Assembly: GCA_012510865.1 (NCBI GenBank) | Contig: JAAZHF010000261.1 | Location: 1-25,462 of the forward strand | Direction of reading: 5' to 3' | DNA length: 25,462 nucleotides | Origin: Gammaproteobacteria bacterium | Lineage (GTDB): Bacteria; Pseudomonadota; Gammaproteobacteria; Xanthomonadales; Xanthomonadaceae | Shown: one piece after another, positions 7,803 to 16,501 of the stretch | Layout: each line of letters opens with the position of its first letter | Numbering within the stretch: the first letter of the stretch is position 1 | Position numbers and translations under genes: made by a program | Notes under the pieces: model-generated | Seen by the model: only the letters and a program-made list of their open reading frames with translations | Databases searched by the model: none | Told to the model about the DNA's origin: nothing

Positions 7803-8290
7803 TGAAGCGCCACGCCCGCCCGCGTCGCGGGCGCCGCCTGCAGGCATCGGCAAGCGCCGCGCGCGCCCGGCGCATGCGGGGCCTCAGCCTGATCGAGGTC
7901 CTGGTCTCGGTCGTCATCATCGCCATCGGGCTGCTCGGCATCGCGGCCATGGAATCGCTGGCGCTGCGCGGCTCGCAGGGCTCGCTGGAAAGCAGCCAGG
8001 CGGTCATGCAGACCAACGCGATCCTCGAGGCGATGCGCGCCAACCGCGCGAACGCCGCGAACTACAACATGGCCATGACCTGCGCCGTTCCCGCCGGCGG
8101 GACGCTGGCGCAGAACGACCAGCGCGACTGGATCACGGCGCTCAAGACGTCGATCGGCCAGGTGGGCGACGCCAGCACCTGCGGCCAGATCGCCGGCTGC
8201 CCGGACGCCTGCGTCGTGACGGTGCGATGGGATGACCAGCGCGCGGGCGGCGCGGCGGAGCGCCAGGTGGTGACGGAGACGCGGATATGA
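7802..8290 (+). CDS. pilV: Type IV pilus minor pilin PilV
   Basis: A 162-residue prepilin with a long basic leader (MKRHARPRRGRRLQ...) and the cleavage region MRG-LSLIEVLVSVVIIAIGLLG, with Gly before the cut and Glu at +5. The IEVLVSVVIIAIGLLGIA segment, followed by LALRGSQGSLESSQAVMQTNAILEAMRANR, is characteristic of PilV. Cysteines in MTCAV, STCGQ, AGCPDAC are probably disulfide-bonded in the periplasm. PilV forms the core minor pilin complex with PilW and PilX, which primes pilus assembly and carries PilY1. The start overlaps the fimU stop by one base (TGATG), and its own stop overlaps pilW (ATGA at 8287-8290), showing tight translational coupling. Confidence 0.88.
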   Translation: MKRHARPRRGRRLQASASAARARRMRGLSLIEVLVSVVIIAIGLLGIAAMESLALRGSQGSLESSQAVMQTNAILEAMRANRANAANYNMAMTCAVPAGGTLAQNDQRDWITALKTSIGQVGDASTCGQIAGCPDACVVTVRWDDQRAGGAAERQVVTETRI

Positions 8291-9171
8291 GCCTGATTCC
8301 CGTGGCAAGGCCCCCGATGCGCGGCCCGGCGCGGTCCCGGATGGCCGGCCTGAGCCTGATCGAACTGATGATCGCCATGGTGCTGGGCCTGATCGTGCTC
8401 GGCGCGGCCTTCGCGGTGTTCATGTCGAACCAGCGCACCTTCGGCGCCAACGAGGGCGTGAACCGGATCCAGGAGAGCGCCCGGGTGGCCTTCGAGCTGA
8501 TGTCGCGCGACATCCGCGCGGCGGGCGGCTCGGCCTGCTCCAACATGTCGGTGGTCGAGACCACGGACGGTGATTCCGTTGCCTTCGCCAACACCCCGGT
8601 GTTCGCCGACGCCGAGGGCCTGACGGTGGTCTCCGGGGACGACGCCGCCTATCGCGTGGTCAATTCCAGCGCGACCTCGGTCCAGTTCGACCCCGTCCAG
8701 GTGCCGGACGCGACCGAGATCTTCGAGGCGAACAACCTGCTCCTGCTCTGCAATGCGCGCAAGACCTTCCTCGTGCGCGCGGCATCGGTCAGCTCGAACG
8801 GGCTGACCTTCCCCGCGCTCCCGGGCGGCTACGACCCGACGAACGACGAGTTCGCACCGCCGGCGGCGGTGGTCATCGCGCGCTTCCGGAACGTCCGCTG
8901 GTACGTCGACGAAAACGGGCGCGGTGGGAGCTCGCTGTGGGTCAGGCGCCAGGGCGGAGCTCCCGAGGAAGTGGCCGAGGGCATCACCGCCCTCGAATTC
9001 GAGGTCCTGGAGGCCGGCGACACCGCCTATGCGGCGCCCGGCGGCGGCACAGACTGGAACAACGTGATCGCGGTGCGGATGAACATGACGCTCGAGGGGG
9101 CGGAGATCGACGGCCAGGAGCTGACCCGGACCGCCTCCAACGTGATCAGCCTTAGGAGCCGGACGCTATGA
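8287..9171 (+). CDS. pilW: Type IV pilus minor pilin PilW
   Basis: A 294-residue prepilin, long as expected for PilW. The leader ends RSRMAG and is followed by LSLIELMIAMVLGLIVLGAAF, with Glu at +5. Next comes the PilW-typical FMSNQRTFGANEGVNRIQESARVAFELMSRDIRAAG. The C-terminal globular domain contains FRNVRWYVDENGRGGSSLWV and a closing strand ISLRSRTL. Starting ATG overlaps the pilV stop and its stop overlaps the pilX start (ATGA at 9168-9171), so it is the middle of a tightly coupled set. PilW bridges PilV, PilX and PilY1 at the pilus tip or base. Confidence 0.88.
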   Translation: MSLIPVARPPMRGPARSRMAGLSLIELMIAMVLGLIVLGAAFAVFMSNQRTFGANEGVNRIQESARVAFELMSRDIRAAGGSACSNMSVVETTDGDSVAFANTPVFADAEGLTVVSGDDAAYRVVNSSATSVQFDPVQVPDATEIFEANNLLLLCNARKTFLVRAASVSSNGLTFPALPGGYDPTNDEFAPPAAVVIARFRNVRWYVDENGRGGSSLWVRRQGGAPEEVAEGITALEFEVLEAGDTAYAAPGGGTDWNNVIAVRMNMTLEGAEIDGQELTRTASNVISLRSRTL

Positions 9172-9710
9172 GCCGAATTCCCCACATGGCAGCGCACGGA
9201 GCGGGCTCGCGCGAGCGCGGCGTTTCGCTGGTGATCGTGCTGGTCCTGCTGGTGGCGACCTCGCTGCTGGGCATCGCCGTCCTGCGCAGCAGCGCTCTGC
9301 AGGAGCGGATGAGCGCGAACATGCGCGACCGCAGCCAGGCGTTCCAGGCCGCCGCGTCCGCGCTGCGCTTCGCCCAGGGCGAGGTGCTGGCGGCCGGCGA
9401 CTGGGACACGCAGGTCCCGACGGCAGCCGACTGTGCTGCGCAGAGCATCTGCCCGCCGGGATCCGCCGAGGCCTGGCGCGCCGTGCCAGGCGACGCATAC
9501 GACAGCGTCCGGCTCGCCGCCCCGCCGGAGTACTGGATCGAATACCTGGGCACCGGCCCTGGGCGGAAGGGCAGCTGCGACCTGGTGCCGCCCACGCGCG
9601 ACTGCCAGAGCCCGATGTACCGCGTCACCGCCCGCAGCCGCGCCGCCGGACGCGCCGACGTGATGCTGCAGGCGAACATCATCAGCCGAATTCCCGACCC
9701 GGGGACCTGA
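9168..9710 (+). CDS. pilX: Type IV pilus minor pilin PilX
   Basis: A 180-residue prepilin. After the leader ending SRERG comes VSLVIVLVLLVATSLLGIAV, then the PilX signature LRSSALQERMSANMRDRSQAFQAAASAL. Like other PilX proteins it has no Glu at position +5 of the mature chain (VSLVI); this is a family trait and not damage. Four to six cysteines (ADCAAQSIC, GSCDL, RDCQS) suggest disulfides. In the tip model PilX sits closest to PilY1, encoded immediately downstream. The ATGA overlap with pilW fixes the start, and only three bases separate its stop from the pilY1 ATG. Confidence 0.85.
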   Translation: MSRIPHMAAHGAGSRERGVSLVIVLVLLVATSLLGIAVLRSSALQERMSANMRDRSQAFQAAASALRFAQGEVLAAGDWDTQVPTAADCAAQSICPPGSAEAWRAVPGDAYDSVRLAAPPEYWIEYLGTGPGRKGSCDLVPPTRDCQSPMYRVTARSRAAGRADVMLQANIISRIPDPGT

Positions 9711-9713
9711 GCC

Positions 9714-12700
9714 ATGAAGAGCAAGCGAATCAATCGTCATCCCGGAAGCCTGCGCAGTTCCGAACGCCGCTGGCTGGCCGTGTCACTCGGTTTCCTTGTG
9801 GCGATGGCCGCGGTGCCGGCGGGCGCGAACATCGATATTCCGAATGCGCCGTTGACGACCGGGGCTCGGGTGCCTCCGAACATCCTCTTCATCCTTGACG
9901 ATTCGGGGTCGATGGCCTGGCGCTACATGTACAACCCGGATATCACGAGCGTCACTGGGGGTGGAATCACCAGCGGGCGGACCGGTGACAATACGTCCCG
10001 TGACAGCACCTACACGACGACAAGAACGGACGATGCCGCGCTGTATGACCAGAACTATGTCACCAACACGCTGTATTACAATCCCCACATCACTTACTCG
10101 CCCTGGCTCGACTCCACCGGAGCACCCGTGCCCGGAGGAACGTCTTTTGCATCGGCGTTCAGCGATAACATCTACGTAACGCATGCCTCATCTGGCACGA
10201 GCAGCGGCACCATTGACTTGGGCGACAACGTCCAGACGTTCTACGTGCCAAAACCTGACGCGACCGACCTGACCGACGTCCTGCAGTACTACCGGTATCA
10301 GATCCGGGGCCAGCGCGTCGTGCGAAGTGAGCGACTGCAAGCAAGCTACAGCGTCACTGATTCCGTGGAAGGAACGTTGGCGACCAATGTGAGTGTGTCC
10401 AACAACTATTCCTCCGCCTACACGCTCAGCGTCCCCCCCGACGCCGTCAACCTTCGGTTCTGGACGACAGGTCCTGCGTGTAACGGGAGATGTGCCGACC
10501 TGTACGCCCGTCGCAGCAATAGTAATCCGACGACCACGAACAATCATTGCGCCAGCGCAACGCAGGGCAATTTTGAAAGCTGTGACGCCACTACGACGAA
10601 CAGTGGTAACTGGCGCGTTCGCCTTCACGCGGGCAGTGCCTTTTCAGGCGTCAGCATCTATTACAGCTACGACCTGCAGGAGTTGAATACAGGGGAGGAG
10701 AACGTCGGCTGCAGCACCACAAGCAGTGGGTGGGGCTGGCGGAACTGCACCTACGCCACGCCGGCGACGAACCAGTTCCCGTCCGGGCGTAGCGAGGCCG
10801 CGGAGCTCACCAACTTCGCGACGTGGTACTCGTTCTATCGCACCCGTACGAAGGCAGCGAAGGGCGGGGCGAGCGTCGCCTTCAATGATCTGGACAGCCA
10901 GGTGCGCGTCGGATTCCGTACCATCCACGGTCGAGGCGGCGGAACGGGTGTCAACAACCCGACCCAGAGTGCGCCTATTCCCGTCAACTACAACCAGGGG
11001 TTGTTTGACAATCCCAATGGGCCGTCTGGCAGCAACAACAATCGCCAGCGCTGGTACAACAGGCTGTTCGCGGCCACTGCAAGTAGCGGCACCCCATTGC
11101 GCAGCGCCTTGGACAATGCGGGCCGTTACTTCTCCGACCGCAGCTCCGATGGAGCATACGGTCCCGAGGGCGGCGCGGACCAGCTTTCCTGCCGCCAGAA
11201 CTTCGCGATCCTGACCACCGATGGCTACTGGAACAGTGACACCGGATTCAGCTCTGGCGGCGACCAAGATGGGACTGCCGGGCCGGTGATCGAGAGCTCC
11301 ACGGGCATCGAGTACCAGTACACGCCGGCCCTGCCATACCGGGATGGCGCATCTGCAGGACGTTCCAACACCCTGGCGGACGTGGCCATGCGGTACTGGA
11401 AGAACGACCTTGTGGACCTGGCCAATACGGTTCCAACGACGACTGCGAATCCCGCGTTCTGGCAGCACATGGTGACCTTCGGGATCTCCATCGGCCTGAA
11501 GGGCACGCTTGACCAGTCGTCCGTGCAGCAGGTGTTGAGCGACGGTGGCCCCAGGATGGGCGGTGCCGCCGTGAACTGGCCGGCTCCCGCCGCTGACAGC
11601 ACGAACAACATCGACGACCTGCTGCACGCCGCGGTGAATGGACGGGGTACCTTCCTGTCGGCCAGCAATCCCGAGGAGTTCGCCAACGGCCTCAGGGCCG
11701 CATTGGCGGCGATCGTTGAACGCACCGGCTCGTTCTCCTACGTCGCCGCGAACTCGACCACCCTGGACACCGGGTCGCGCGTCTTCCAGGCGAATTATGT
11801 GTCGGGAGTGTGGGTCGGCGAGCTCAAGTCCCAGCCGATCACGCTGGAAGGCGGAGTCCAGAGCGTGGACTGCAGCCTCACCGGGCAGCCGGCGAATGGC
11901 TGGTGCGCATCAAAGGGGATTCCCACCACCGGAAGGAAGGTGTTCACCTCCGATGGTCACAGCAATGGCACCGTGACGACAGAAGGCGAGGTGGGGCTCG
12001 AATTCCCGTCCTCCGCGACGGCGGAGCAATTGGCGAGCCTCGAGCGACTCGCGCCTCTCTGGCAGTACCCCGTGACAGGGGCCGACAATGCCGCCTACAT
12101 CGCCGGTGAGCGCCGACTCGAGCTCAACCAGACCGGCGAGCTCCGGAACCGCAACCACCTCCTCGGTGACATCGTGGGCTCGTCTCCTGCCTTCGTGAGC
12201 GATACGAATACGGTCTACGTGGGTGCGAATGACGGCATGCTCCACGCCATCGACGCCAGCAACGGGAACGAACTGTTCGCATTCATCCCGGGCATCATCA
12301 ACTGGAACGACCTTGGCAAGCTGAGTCGCCAGGACTATGGGCACCACTACTTCGTCGATGGGCCCATCGTCGTCACCAACCGTGAGGTACCTTCCGGTCG
12401 GAATGTCCTCGTTGGTGCGCTGGGCAAGGGAGGCAAGGGCGTGTTCGCCCTTGATGTCACCAGCCCGTCGACGTTTGGCGTCGGTGACTTCAAGTGGGAA
12501 CGCGCGGAAACGCCCCTTGGCCACATGGGCCTGGTCCAGGGGAAGCCGATCGTCGCCCGGGTCCAGACCGGAGTGAAGGCCGTGGTGCTGGGTAATGGAG
12601 TCAACAGCAGCCATGGCCGGGCCGCTCTGATCGTCCTTGATCTCGACACGGGTGAGGTCATCCGTGAGATCGACACCGGGGCCGGATCGGCCGCGTCGCC

Positions 12701-13526
12701 GAATGGGCTTTCGGCTCCCGCAGGCGTCTTTGGCCAGGACGGTCGGACGCTGGCGTATGTCTACGCGGGCGACATGCTGGGCAATGTGTGGAAGTTCGAC
12801 CTGACCGGCGATCCGGGTAGCTGGTTCGCAACCCGCATGTTCACGGCCAGCGCAGGCGGAGTGGCGCAGCCCATCAGTGGCGGCCTTACGGTGGCCATCC
12901 ATCCGACCACGAACAAGCGCTGGGTCTTCTTCGGTACGGGGCGCTACCTGACCAACGGTGACGTCACCAATACAGCGACCCAGAGCATGTATGGCTTCGT
13001 GGACGACGGAACGGTCCTTTCGCGCACGGGGGCCACTGCAAACCTGACCCCGAGGACGCTGGCGGTTGCAAGCGCAACTTCGAACGGCTACCCGGTCCGT
13101 GCGTTCGAGGAACGGGCTCCGTTGCCAGCGGGATCGAAGGGCTGGTACATCGACCTCCCCGTCAGCGGCGAGCGAATCGTCCAGGACGCCCAGGTGGTCT
13201 CGAGATTCCTCATCACGGCGAGCATGATTCCCAGCGGCGACGCGTGCGAGGCGGACGGCACCGGTTACATCAATGCGTTCGACGCGTTCACCGGGACGAG
13301 CGCGGGAGGGTCCTATTTCGACCTCGATGGGATCGGTGGGACGGATGACACGGCGATCGGAGGATTGCCCATCGGTTCCGTCAATCTCGGCGTCGGGATG
13401 CCCACCCTCCCCAACCTGACGAGGGGGCGCGCGATTGTCGGTGGCTCCAGGGGGTCGAGCGAGGATCCGCTTACTTCCCAACCCCGCTGGGACCGCGCTT
13501 CCTGGCGCGAAATCAGGAGGGACTGA
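9714..13526 (+). CDS. pilY1: Type IV pilus tip adhesin/assembly factor PilY1
   Basis: A 1270-residue secreted protein. A signal peptide (residues about 19-38, WLAVSLGFLVAMAAVPAGAN) is followed by a von Willebrand A-like region starting NILFILDDSGSM, whose D62-x-S64-x-S66 is the metal-ion MIDAS motif. The C-terminal third (from about residue 815) is the PilY1 beta-propeller domain: GDIVGSSPAFV, VYVGANDGMLHAIDA, VGALGKGGKGVFALDV, AYVYAGDMLGNVWKFDL, RWVFFGTGRYL, ending WREIRRD. PilY1 aids pilus extension, surface sensing and adhesion. Two oddities. The 5' two-thirds is visibly lower in GC and uses more AAT, GAT and TAT codons than the flanking pilins. The calcium-loop position just before YVYAGD lacks the usual DxDxN/DxxxD. 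The gene is longer than the P. aeruginosa protein (about 1160), mainly in the N-terminal part. Confidence 0.92.
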   Translation: MKSKRINRHPGSLRSSERRWLAVSLGFLVAMAAVPAGANIDIPNAPLTTGARVPPNILFILDDSGSMAWRYMYNPDITSVTGGGITSGRTGDNTSRDSTYTTTRTDDAALYDQNYVTNTLYYNPHITYSPWLDSTGAPVPGGTSFASAFSDNIYVTHASSGTSSGTIDLGDNVQTFYVPKPDATDLTDVLQYYRYQIRGQRVVRSERLQASYSVTDSVEGTLATNVSVSNNYSSAYTLSVPPDAVNLRFWTTGPACNGRCADLYARRSNSNPTTTNNHCASATQGNFESCDATTTNSGNWRVRLHAGSAFSGVSIYYSYDLQELNTGEENVGCSTTSSGWGWRNCTYATPATNQFPSGRSEAAELTNFATWYSFYRTRTKAAKGGASVAFNDLDSQVRVGFRTIHGRGGGTGVNNPTQSAPIPVNYNQGLFDNPNGPSGSNNNRQRWYNRLFAATASSGTPLRSALDNAGRYFSDRSSDGAYGPEGGADQLSCRQNFAILTTDGYWNSDTGFSSGGDQDGTAGPVIESSTGIEYQYTPALPYRDGASAGRSNTLADVAMRYWKNDLVDLANTVPTTTANPAFWQHMVTFGISIGLKGTLDQSSVQQVLSDGGPRMGGAAVNWPAPAADSTNNIDDLLHAAVNGRGTFLSASNPEEFANGLRAALAAIVERTGSFSYVAANSTTLDTGSRVFQANYVSGVWVGELKSQPITLEGGVQSVDCSLTGQPANGWCASKGIPTTGRKVFTSDGHSNGTVTTEGEVGLEFPSSATAEQLASLERLAPLWQYPVTGADNAAYIAGERRLELNQTGELRNRNHLLGDIVGSSPAFVSDTNTVYVGANDGMLHAIDASNGNELFAFIPGIINWNDLGKLSRQDYGHHYFVDGPIVVTNREVPSGRNVLVGALGKGGKGVFALDVTSPSTFGVGDFKWERAETPLGHMGLVQGKPIVARVQTGVKAVVLGNGVNSSHGRAALIVLDLDTGEVIREIDTGAGSAASPNGLSAPAGVFGQDGRTLAYVYAGDMLGNVWKFDLTGDPGSWFATRMFTASAGGVAQPISGGLTVAIHPTTNKRWVFFGTGRYLTNGDVTNTATQSMYGFVDDGTVLSRTGATANLTPRTLAVASATSNGYPVRAFEERAPLPAGSKGWYIDLPVSGERIVQDAQVVSRFLITASMIPSGDACEADGTGYINAFDAFTGTSAGGSYFDLDGIGGTDDTAIGGLPIGSVNLGVGMPTLPNLTRGRAIVGGSRGSSEDPLTSQPRWDRASWREIRRD

Positions 13527-13529
13527 CGG

Positions 13530-13943
13530 ATGCGCATGACGTCCACGCCGCGAGGCCGCGCCCGCGCCAGCCACGGCTTCAGCCTGATCGAGCTGATGGT
13601 GGTGGTGGCCATCCTCGGCATCATCGCGACCATCGCGCTGCCCAGCTACAACGACCACGTCCGCAGGACGCGCCGGGCCGCCGGCGCGGCCTGCGCGATG
13701 GCGGTGGCCCAGCAGATGGAGCGCTTCTACACGGCGAACATGACCTACACAGGCGCCGTGGCGGATACCAGCAGCTGCCAGGACAGCGCGCTGGAGTTCT
13801 ACAACGTCGCGGTCAACGCCAACGGCCGGACCTATACGGTGTCGGCGGCGCCCATCGGGCGCCAGTCGGGGGATGCCTGCGGCACGCTCAGCGTCAACCA
13901 GGCCGGCACGCAGTCGCCGGCGAACCGCCCGGAGTGCTGGTAG
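13530..13943 (+). CDS. pilE: Type IV minor pilin PilE
   Basis: A 137-residue prepilin, last gene of the operon. AGGAGG at 13515-13520 sits 9 bases before the ATG; only three bases separate it from the pilY1 stop. The leader ends RASHG and is followed by FSLIELMVVVAILGIIATIALPSYNDHVRRTRR, an ideal type IV pilin N-terminus with Glu +5. The following CAMAVAQQMERFYTANMTYTG matches the PilE minor pilin. The end is NRPECW, with Cys pairs (SSC, DAC, PEC) likely forming disulfides. It could in principle be mistaken for a major pilin, but its place after pilY1 and small size fit PilE. Confidence 0.9.
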   Translation: MRMTSTPRGRARASHGFSLIELMVVVAILGIIATIALPSYNDHVRRTRRAAGAACAMAVAQQMERFYTANMTYTGAVADTSSCQDSALEFYNVAVNANGRTYTVSAAPIGRQSGDACGTLSVNQAGTQSPANRPECW

Positions 13944-13963
13944 CGCTCCGGGATCGGAAGGAT

Positions 13964-13980
13964 CTTCGGGGCCGCCGAAG
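13964..13980 (+). terminator. Hairpin between convergent pilE and fimT-like gene
   Basis: CTTCGG at 13964-13969 pairs with CCGAAG at 13975-13980 around a 5-base loop, 20 bases after the pilE stop and directly before the stop codon of the convergent gene. There is no T tract on either side, so it may be only a weak or structural terminator serving both directions. Confidence 0.3.
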
Positions 13981-14508
13981 CTAGGGACAGGCGGCACCGG
14001 CAGGGCCGCGTTCGGTGCGCGGCCGGCCGGCGTTGTTGACGATCACGGCACCCAGGCGCCGGCCTTCGCGGTCGCAGACCCTGATGGTGAGGTTGGTGCC
14101 CGCGCTGCGCCCGTCGGGCAGGTAGCGCACGTAGGAGCGGCCCGCCGACCCCTCGACGCGCAGGCGTCCGGTCCGCGGCGTCAGGTCGGCCCTCAGCAGG
14201 TCGTCGTCCGACCGTGGCGCGCGCCGATCACCGCGGTCGATGAACAGCATCCAGCCCGTGCTCCAGTCGCCGCCGGTCGCGCAGCGTACGGCATCGGTGG
14301 TGGGGCAGAGCACGACCGGTTGGCGATGCCTCACCGCCGCCGTCCGGGCCAGCTGCATGTGCGTCACCAGCGAGGACAGCGTCCCCGCGGTGCGCTGGCT
14401 GTCCAGCAATGCCGACATCGCGGGCAGGCCGATCGCAGCGAGGATCGCCAGCACTGAAACGGTGACCGCCACCTCCACCAGGGTGGCTCCGCCTTGCCTT
14501 GCCGCCAT
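13981..14508 (-). CDS. fimT: FimT-like type IV minor pilin (GspH/FimT family) with GRxR motif
   Basis: A 175-residue prepilin. The ATG at 14508 gives a short leader MAARQGG before ATLVEVAVTVSVLAILAAIG, with Gly -1 and Glu +5. GGAGG lies 5 bases before this ATG, inside the first codons of the alternative in-frame ATG at 14520, so 14508 is the better start. The body carries the GspH pattern: MQLARTAAVRHRQPVVLCP, GDWSTGWMLFID and VRYLPDGRSAG. The C-terminus NNAGRPRTERGPAGAACP holds GRxR, the motif reported for DNA-binding FimT pilins of competent bacteria. It is convergent with the pil operon and separated from it by 37 bases. Probable role is DNA capture by a competence pilus; this is inferred from the motif only. 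Confidence 0.82.
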   Translation of the reverse strand: MAARQGGATLVEVAVTVSVLAILAAIGLPAMSALLDSQRTAGTLSSLVTHMQLARTAAVRHRQPVVLCPTTDAVRCATGGDWSTGWMLFIDRGDRRAPRSDDDLLRADLTPRTGRLRVEGSAGRSYVRYLPDGRSAGTNLTIRVCDREGRRLGAVIVNNAGRPRTERGPAGAACP

Positions 14509-14667
14509 CGCCGCCTCCATGCGCCGGCGGGCTGGCGCCGGGACACCCAGCTTGCGATGGCGCGCCGGCGCGCGCGTCCTGCCACCCGGAGGCGATGCCG
14601 TCCGGATTCACCGCGACCGCCTGGCGCGATGCGCGCGCCCCGGGGTCGGCGTTCCGCCAGTCCGGCG

Positions 14668-16356
14668 TCAGGCCCGGGGACTGCGCTCCTCCCGCGCGCG
14701 CGGCCTGCGGTCGCGCAGCAGCACGCTGGCCACGATGCCCAGCCCGAGCGCGGACGCGACCAGGAACATGGCCATCGCCACGGCCGGATAGCCGAACAGC
14801 CGCGGACCGGCGACGTCGCCGCGCATCAGCATCGCGCTGGCGAGGATCAGCGCGGCCACGATCACGCCGGCGGCGACCCGGTTCGCGATCTTCTGCAGGT
14901 TCTCGGTCAGGCGCGACTCCTGCAGTCCGGCCACCCGCACCTGCAGGCGGTTTTCAGACACCAGCGAGAGGATGGTCGAGATCCGGCGCGGCGCTTCCTG
15001 CAGCAGCGCCTGCAGCTCGAGCGCGTCGCCCGCCAGGCGGGTGGGCGAGAAGGCCTGGCGCACGCGCTGCCGCATCAATGCCTGCAGGTGGCCTTCCACC
15101 ACGCGGCGGACGTCGAGGTCCGGTTCCAGCGCCCGGCCGACGCCTTCGAGGTTGAACAGGGTCTTGCCCAGCAGGTTCATTTCCGGGGGCGAGCGCAGTC
15201 CGCAGGCGACGGCCAGGCGCGCCAGCTCCATCATCAGCGCGCCCTCGGTCAGGGCCTGCGAACTACCGTGCGCCGCGTAGCGCGCCACCAGGTGGCAGAC
15301 CTCGCGCATGTAGCGCACCTCGTCGAAGTCCTCGAGCTCGATGGACATGGCGATGGTCTCGGCCGCGACCTCCTCGCCGCGGCCGTCGACGGCGGCGAGC
15401 AGCAGCGTGAGCAGGTGCTCGCGCTGGCGCGGCGGGACGTGGGCGACCATGCCGAGGTCGAAGATGGCCAGGCATCCATCGGCGGTGACCAGCAGGTTCC
15501 CCGGATGCGGATCGGCGTGGATCTCCCCGTGCACGAAGACCTGGTCCAGGTAGCCGCGCACCAGGGCGGTGGCCAGCGGCTCGTAGTCGTGCTCGGTACG
15601 GCGCAGGCCGCCCAGGGCGGTGACCTTGGTGCCGCGAACCAGCTCCATCACCAGCACGCGGCGGGTGACGAAGTCGCGCAGCGGGGCGGGCACCACCAGT
15701 TCGGGGTAGGCGGACAGGCGGTCGCGGAAGCGTTCGAGGTTGTCGGCCTCGAGGCGGTAGTCGAGCTCGGCCAGCAGCGACTTCCGGAACTCGTGGACCC
15801 ATTCCGAGAAGCGCAGCCGCCGGCCGATGCGGGTGCCGGCGTCCGCGCGGCGGGCGATGCCGGCCAGCGTGTCCAGGTCCGCGCGGATCTCGTCCTCGAC
15901 GCCGGGGCGCTGCACCTTGACCGCGACTTCGCGGCCGTCGCGCAGCACGGCCCGGTGCACCTGGGCCAGCGAGGCGGATCCCAGCGGCACGTCGTCGAAT
16001 TCGCGGAACAGTCGGCCCGGGCGGACGCCGAGCTCGGCCTCGATGATCGCCCGGATGGCCTCCGCCGGCACCGGCTGCACGTCGTCCTGCATCCGCTCGA
16101 GCGCGGCCAGGTAGCCCGGGGGGACCATGTCGTGACGCGTCGACAGCGACTGGCCGACCTTGATGAAGGTCGGGCCGAGCGCCTCTAGGTCGCGGACGAA
16201 GGCCTGCGGGCCGACCTCCGGATCCTCCTCGGCCACCGTGTCCACCGCCCCGGCGGTCGCGTCGTATGCGGGTCCGTTGAACAGGCCCGCCTTGCGGTGC
16301 TTGAGCACGAATCGCAGGACCTGCGCGCTGCGCGCCATGTTGCTGTCTCGGGTCAT
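14668..16356 (-). CDS. ABC1/UbiB-family atypical kinase-like protein
   Basis: A 562-residue member of the ABC1 (AarF/UbiB) family. Motifs in order are TFIKVGQSLSTR (the KxGQ motif, residues about 66-69), VPLGSASLAQVHRAVLRDG (A-rich loop), EVAVKVQRPGV (the kinase Lys), a long linker, HGEIHADPHPGNLLVT (catalytic loop) and LAIFDLGMVAHV (DFG-equivalent Asp). The last about 70 residues hold two membrane helices (GVIVAALILASAMLM and AVAMAMFLVASALGLGIVASVLL). Length and the C-terminal membrane hairpin resemble UbiB (about 546), which supports ubiquinone synthesis, probably by ATP-driven handling of lipids. No ubiE or ubiJ adjoins it, so a ubiB symbol is not given; it may be a paralogue. AAGGAGG 4 bases before the ATG fixes the start; the second ATG at 16338 has no such site. 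The end is very arginine-rich. Confidence 0.88.
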   Translation of the reverse strand: MTRDSNMARSAQVLRFVLKHRKAGLFNGPAYDATAGAVDTVAEEDPEVGPQAFVRDLEALGPTFIKVGQSLSTRHDMVPPGYLAALERMQDDVQPVPAEAIRAIIEAELGVRPGRLFREFDDVPLGSASLAQVHRAVLRDGREVAVKVQRPGVEDEIRADLDTLAGIARRADAGTRIGRRLRFSEWVHEFRKSLLAELDYRLEADNLERFRDRLSAYPELVVPAPLRDFVTRRVLVMELVRGTKVTALGGLRRTEHDYEPLATALVRGYLDQVFVHGEIHADPHPGNLLVTADGCLAIFDLGMVAHVPPRQREHLLTLLLAAVDGRGEEVAAETIAMSIELEDFDEVRYMREVCHLVARYAAHGSSQALTEGALMMELARLAVACGLRSPPEMNLLGKTLFNLEGVGRALEPDLDVRRVVEGHLQALMRQRVRQAFSPTRLAGDALELQALLQEAPRRISTILSLVSENRLQVRVAGLQESRLTENLQKIANRVAAGVIVAALILASAMLMRGDVAGPRLFGYPAVAMAMFLVASALGLGIVASVLLRDRRPRAREERSPRA

Positions 16357-16501
16357 GTGCCCTCCTTGCGCGCAAGGTAGCCCGGCGCATGTCAAGGCCG
16401 TGCCGCGGCCGCGCCGTCCGGCCCACTCCCGCCCGGCGGTGCTTCGTCGCCGCCGGCCGGGCTTCGTCGCACGACGGCCCACCCGCCGGACCCAGGCGGA
16501 T

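Noticed and set aside
11910..13997. A 695-codon minus-strand frame across pilY1 and pilE
   Set aside because: It is antisense to two confidently identified genes and has a biased, featureless translation.
16160..16501. Extension of the LytS kinase upstream of 16502
   Set aside because: It overlaps the start of the divergent ABC1-family gene and is arginine-rich without motifs.
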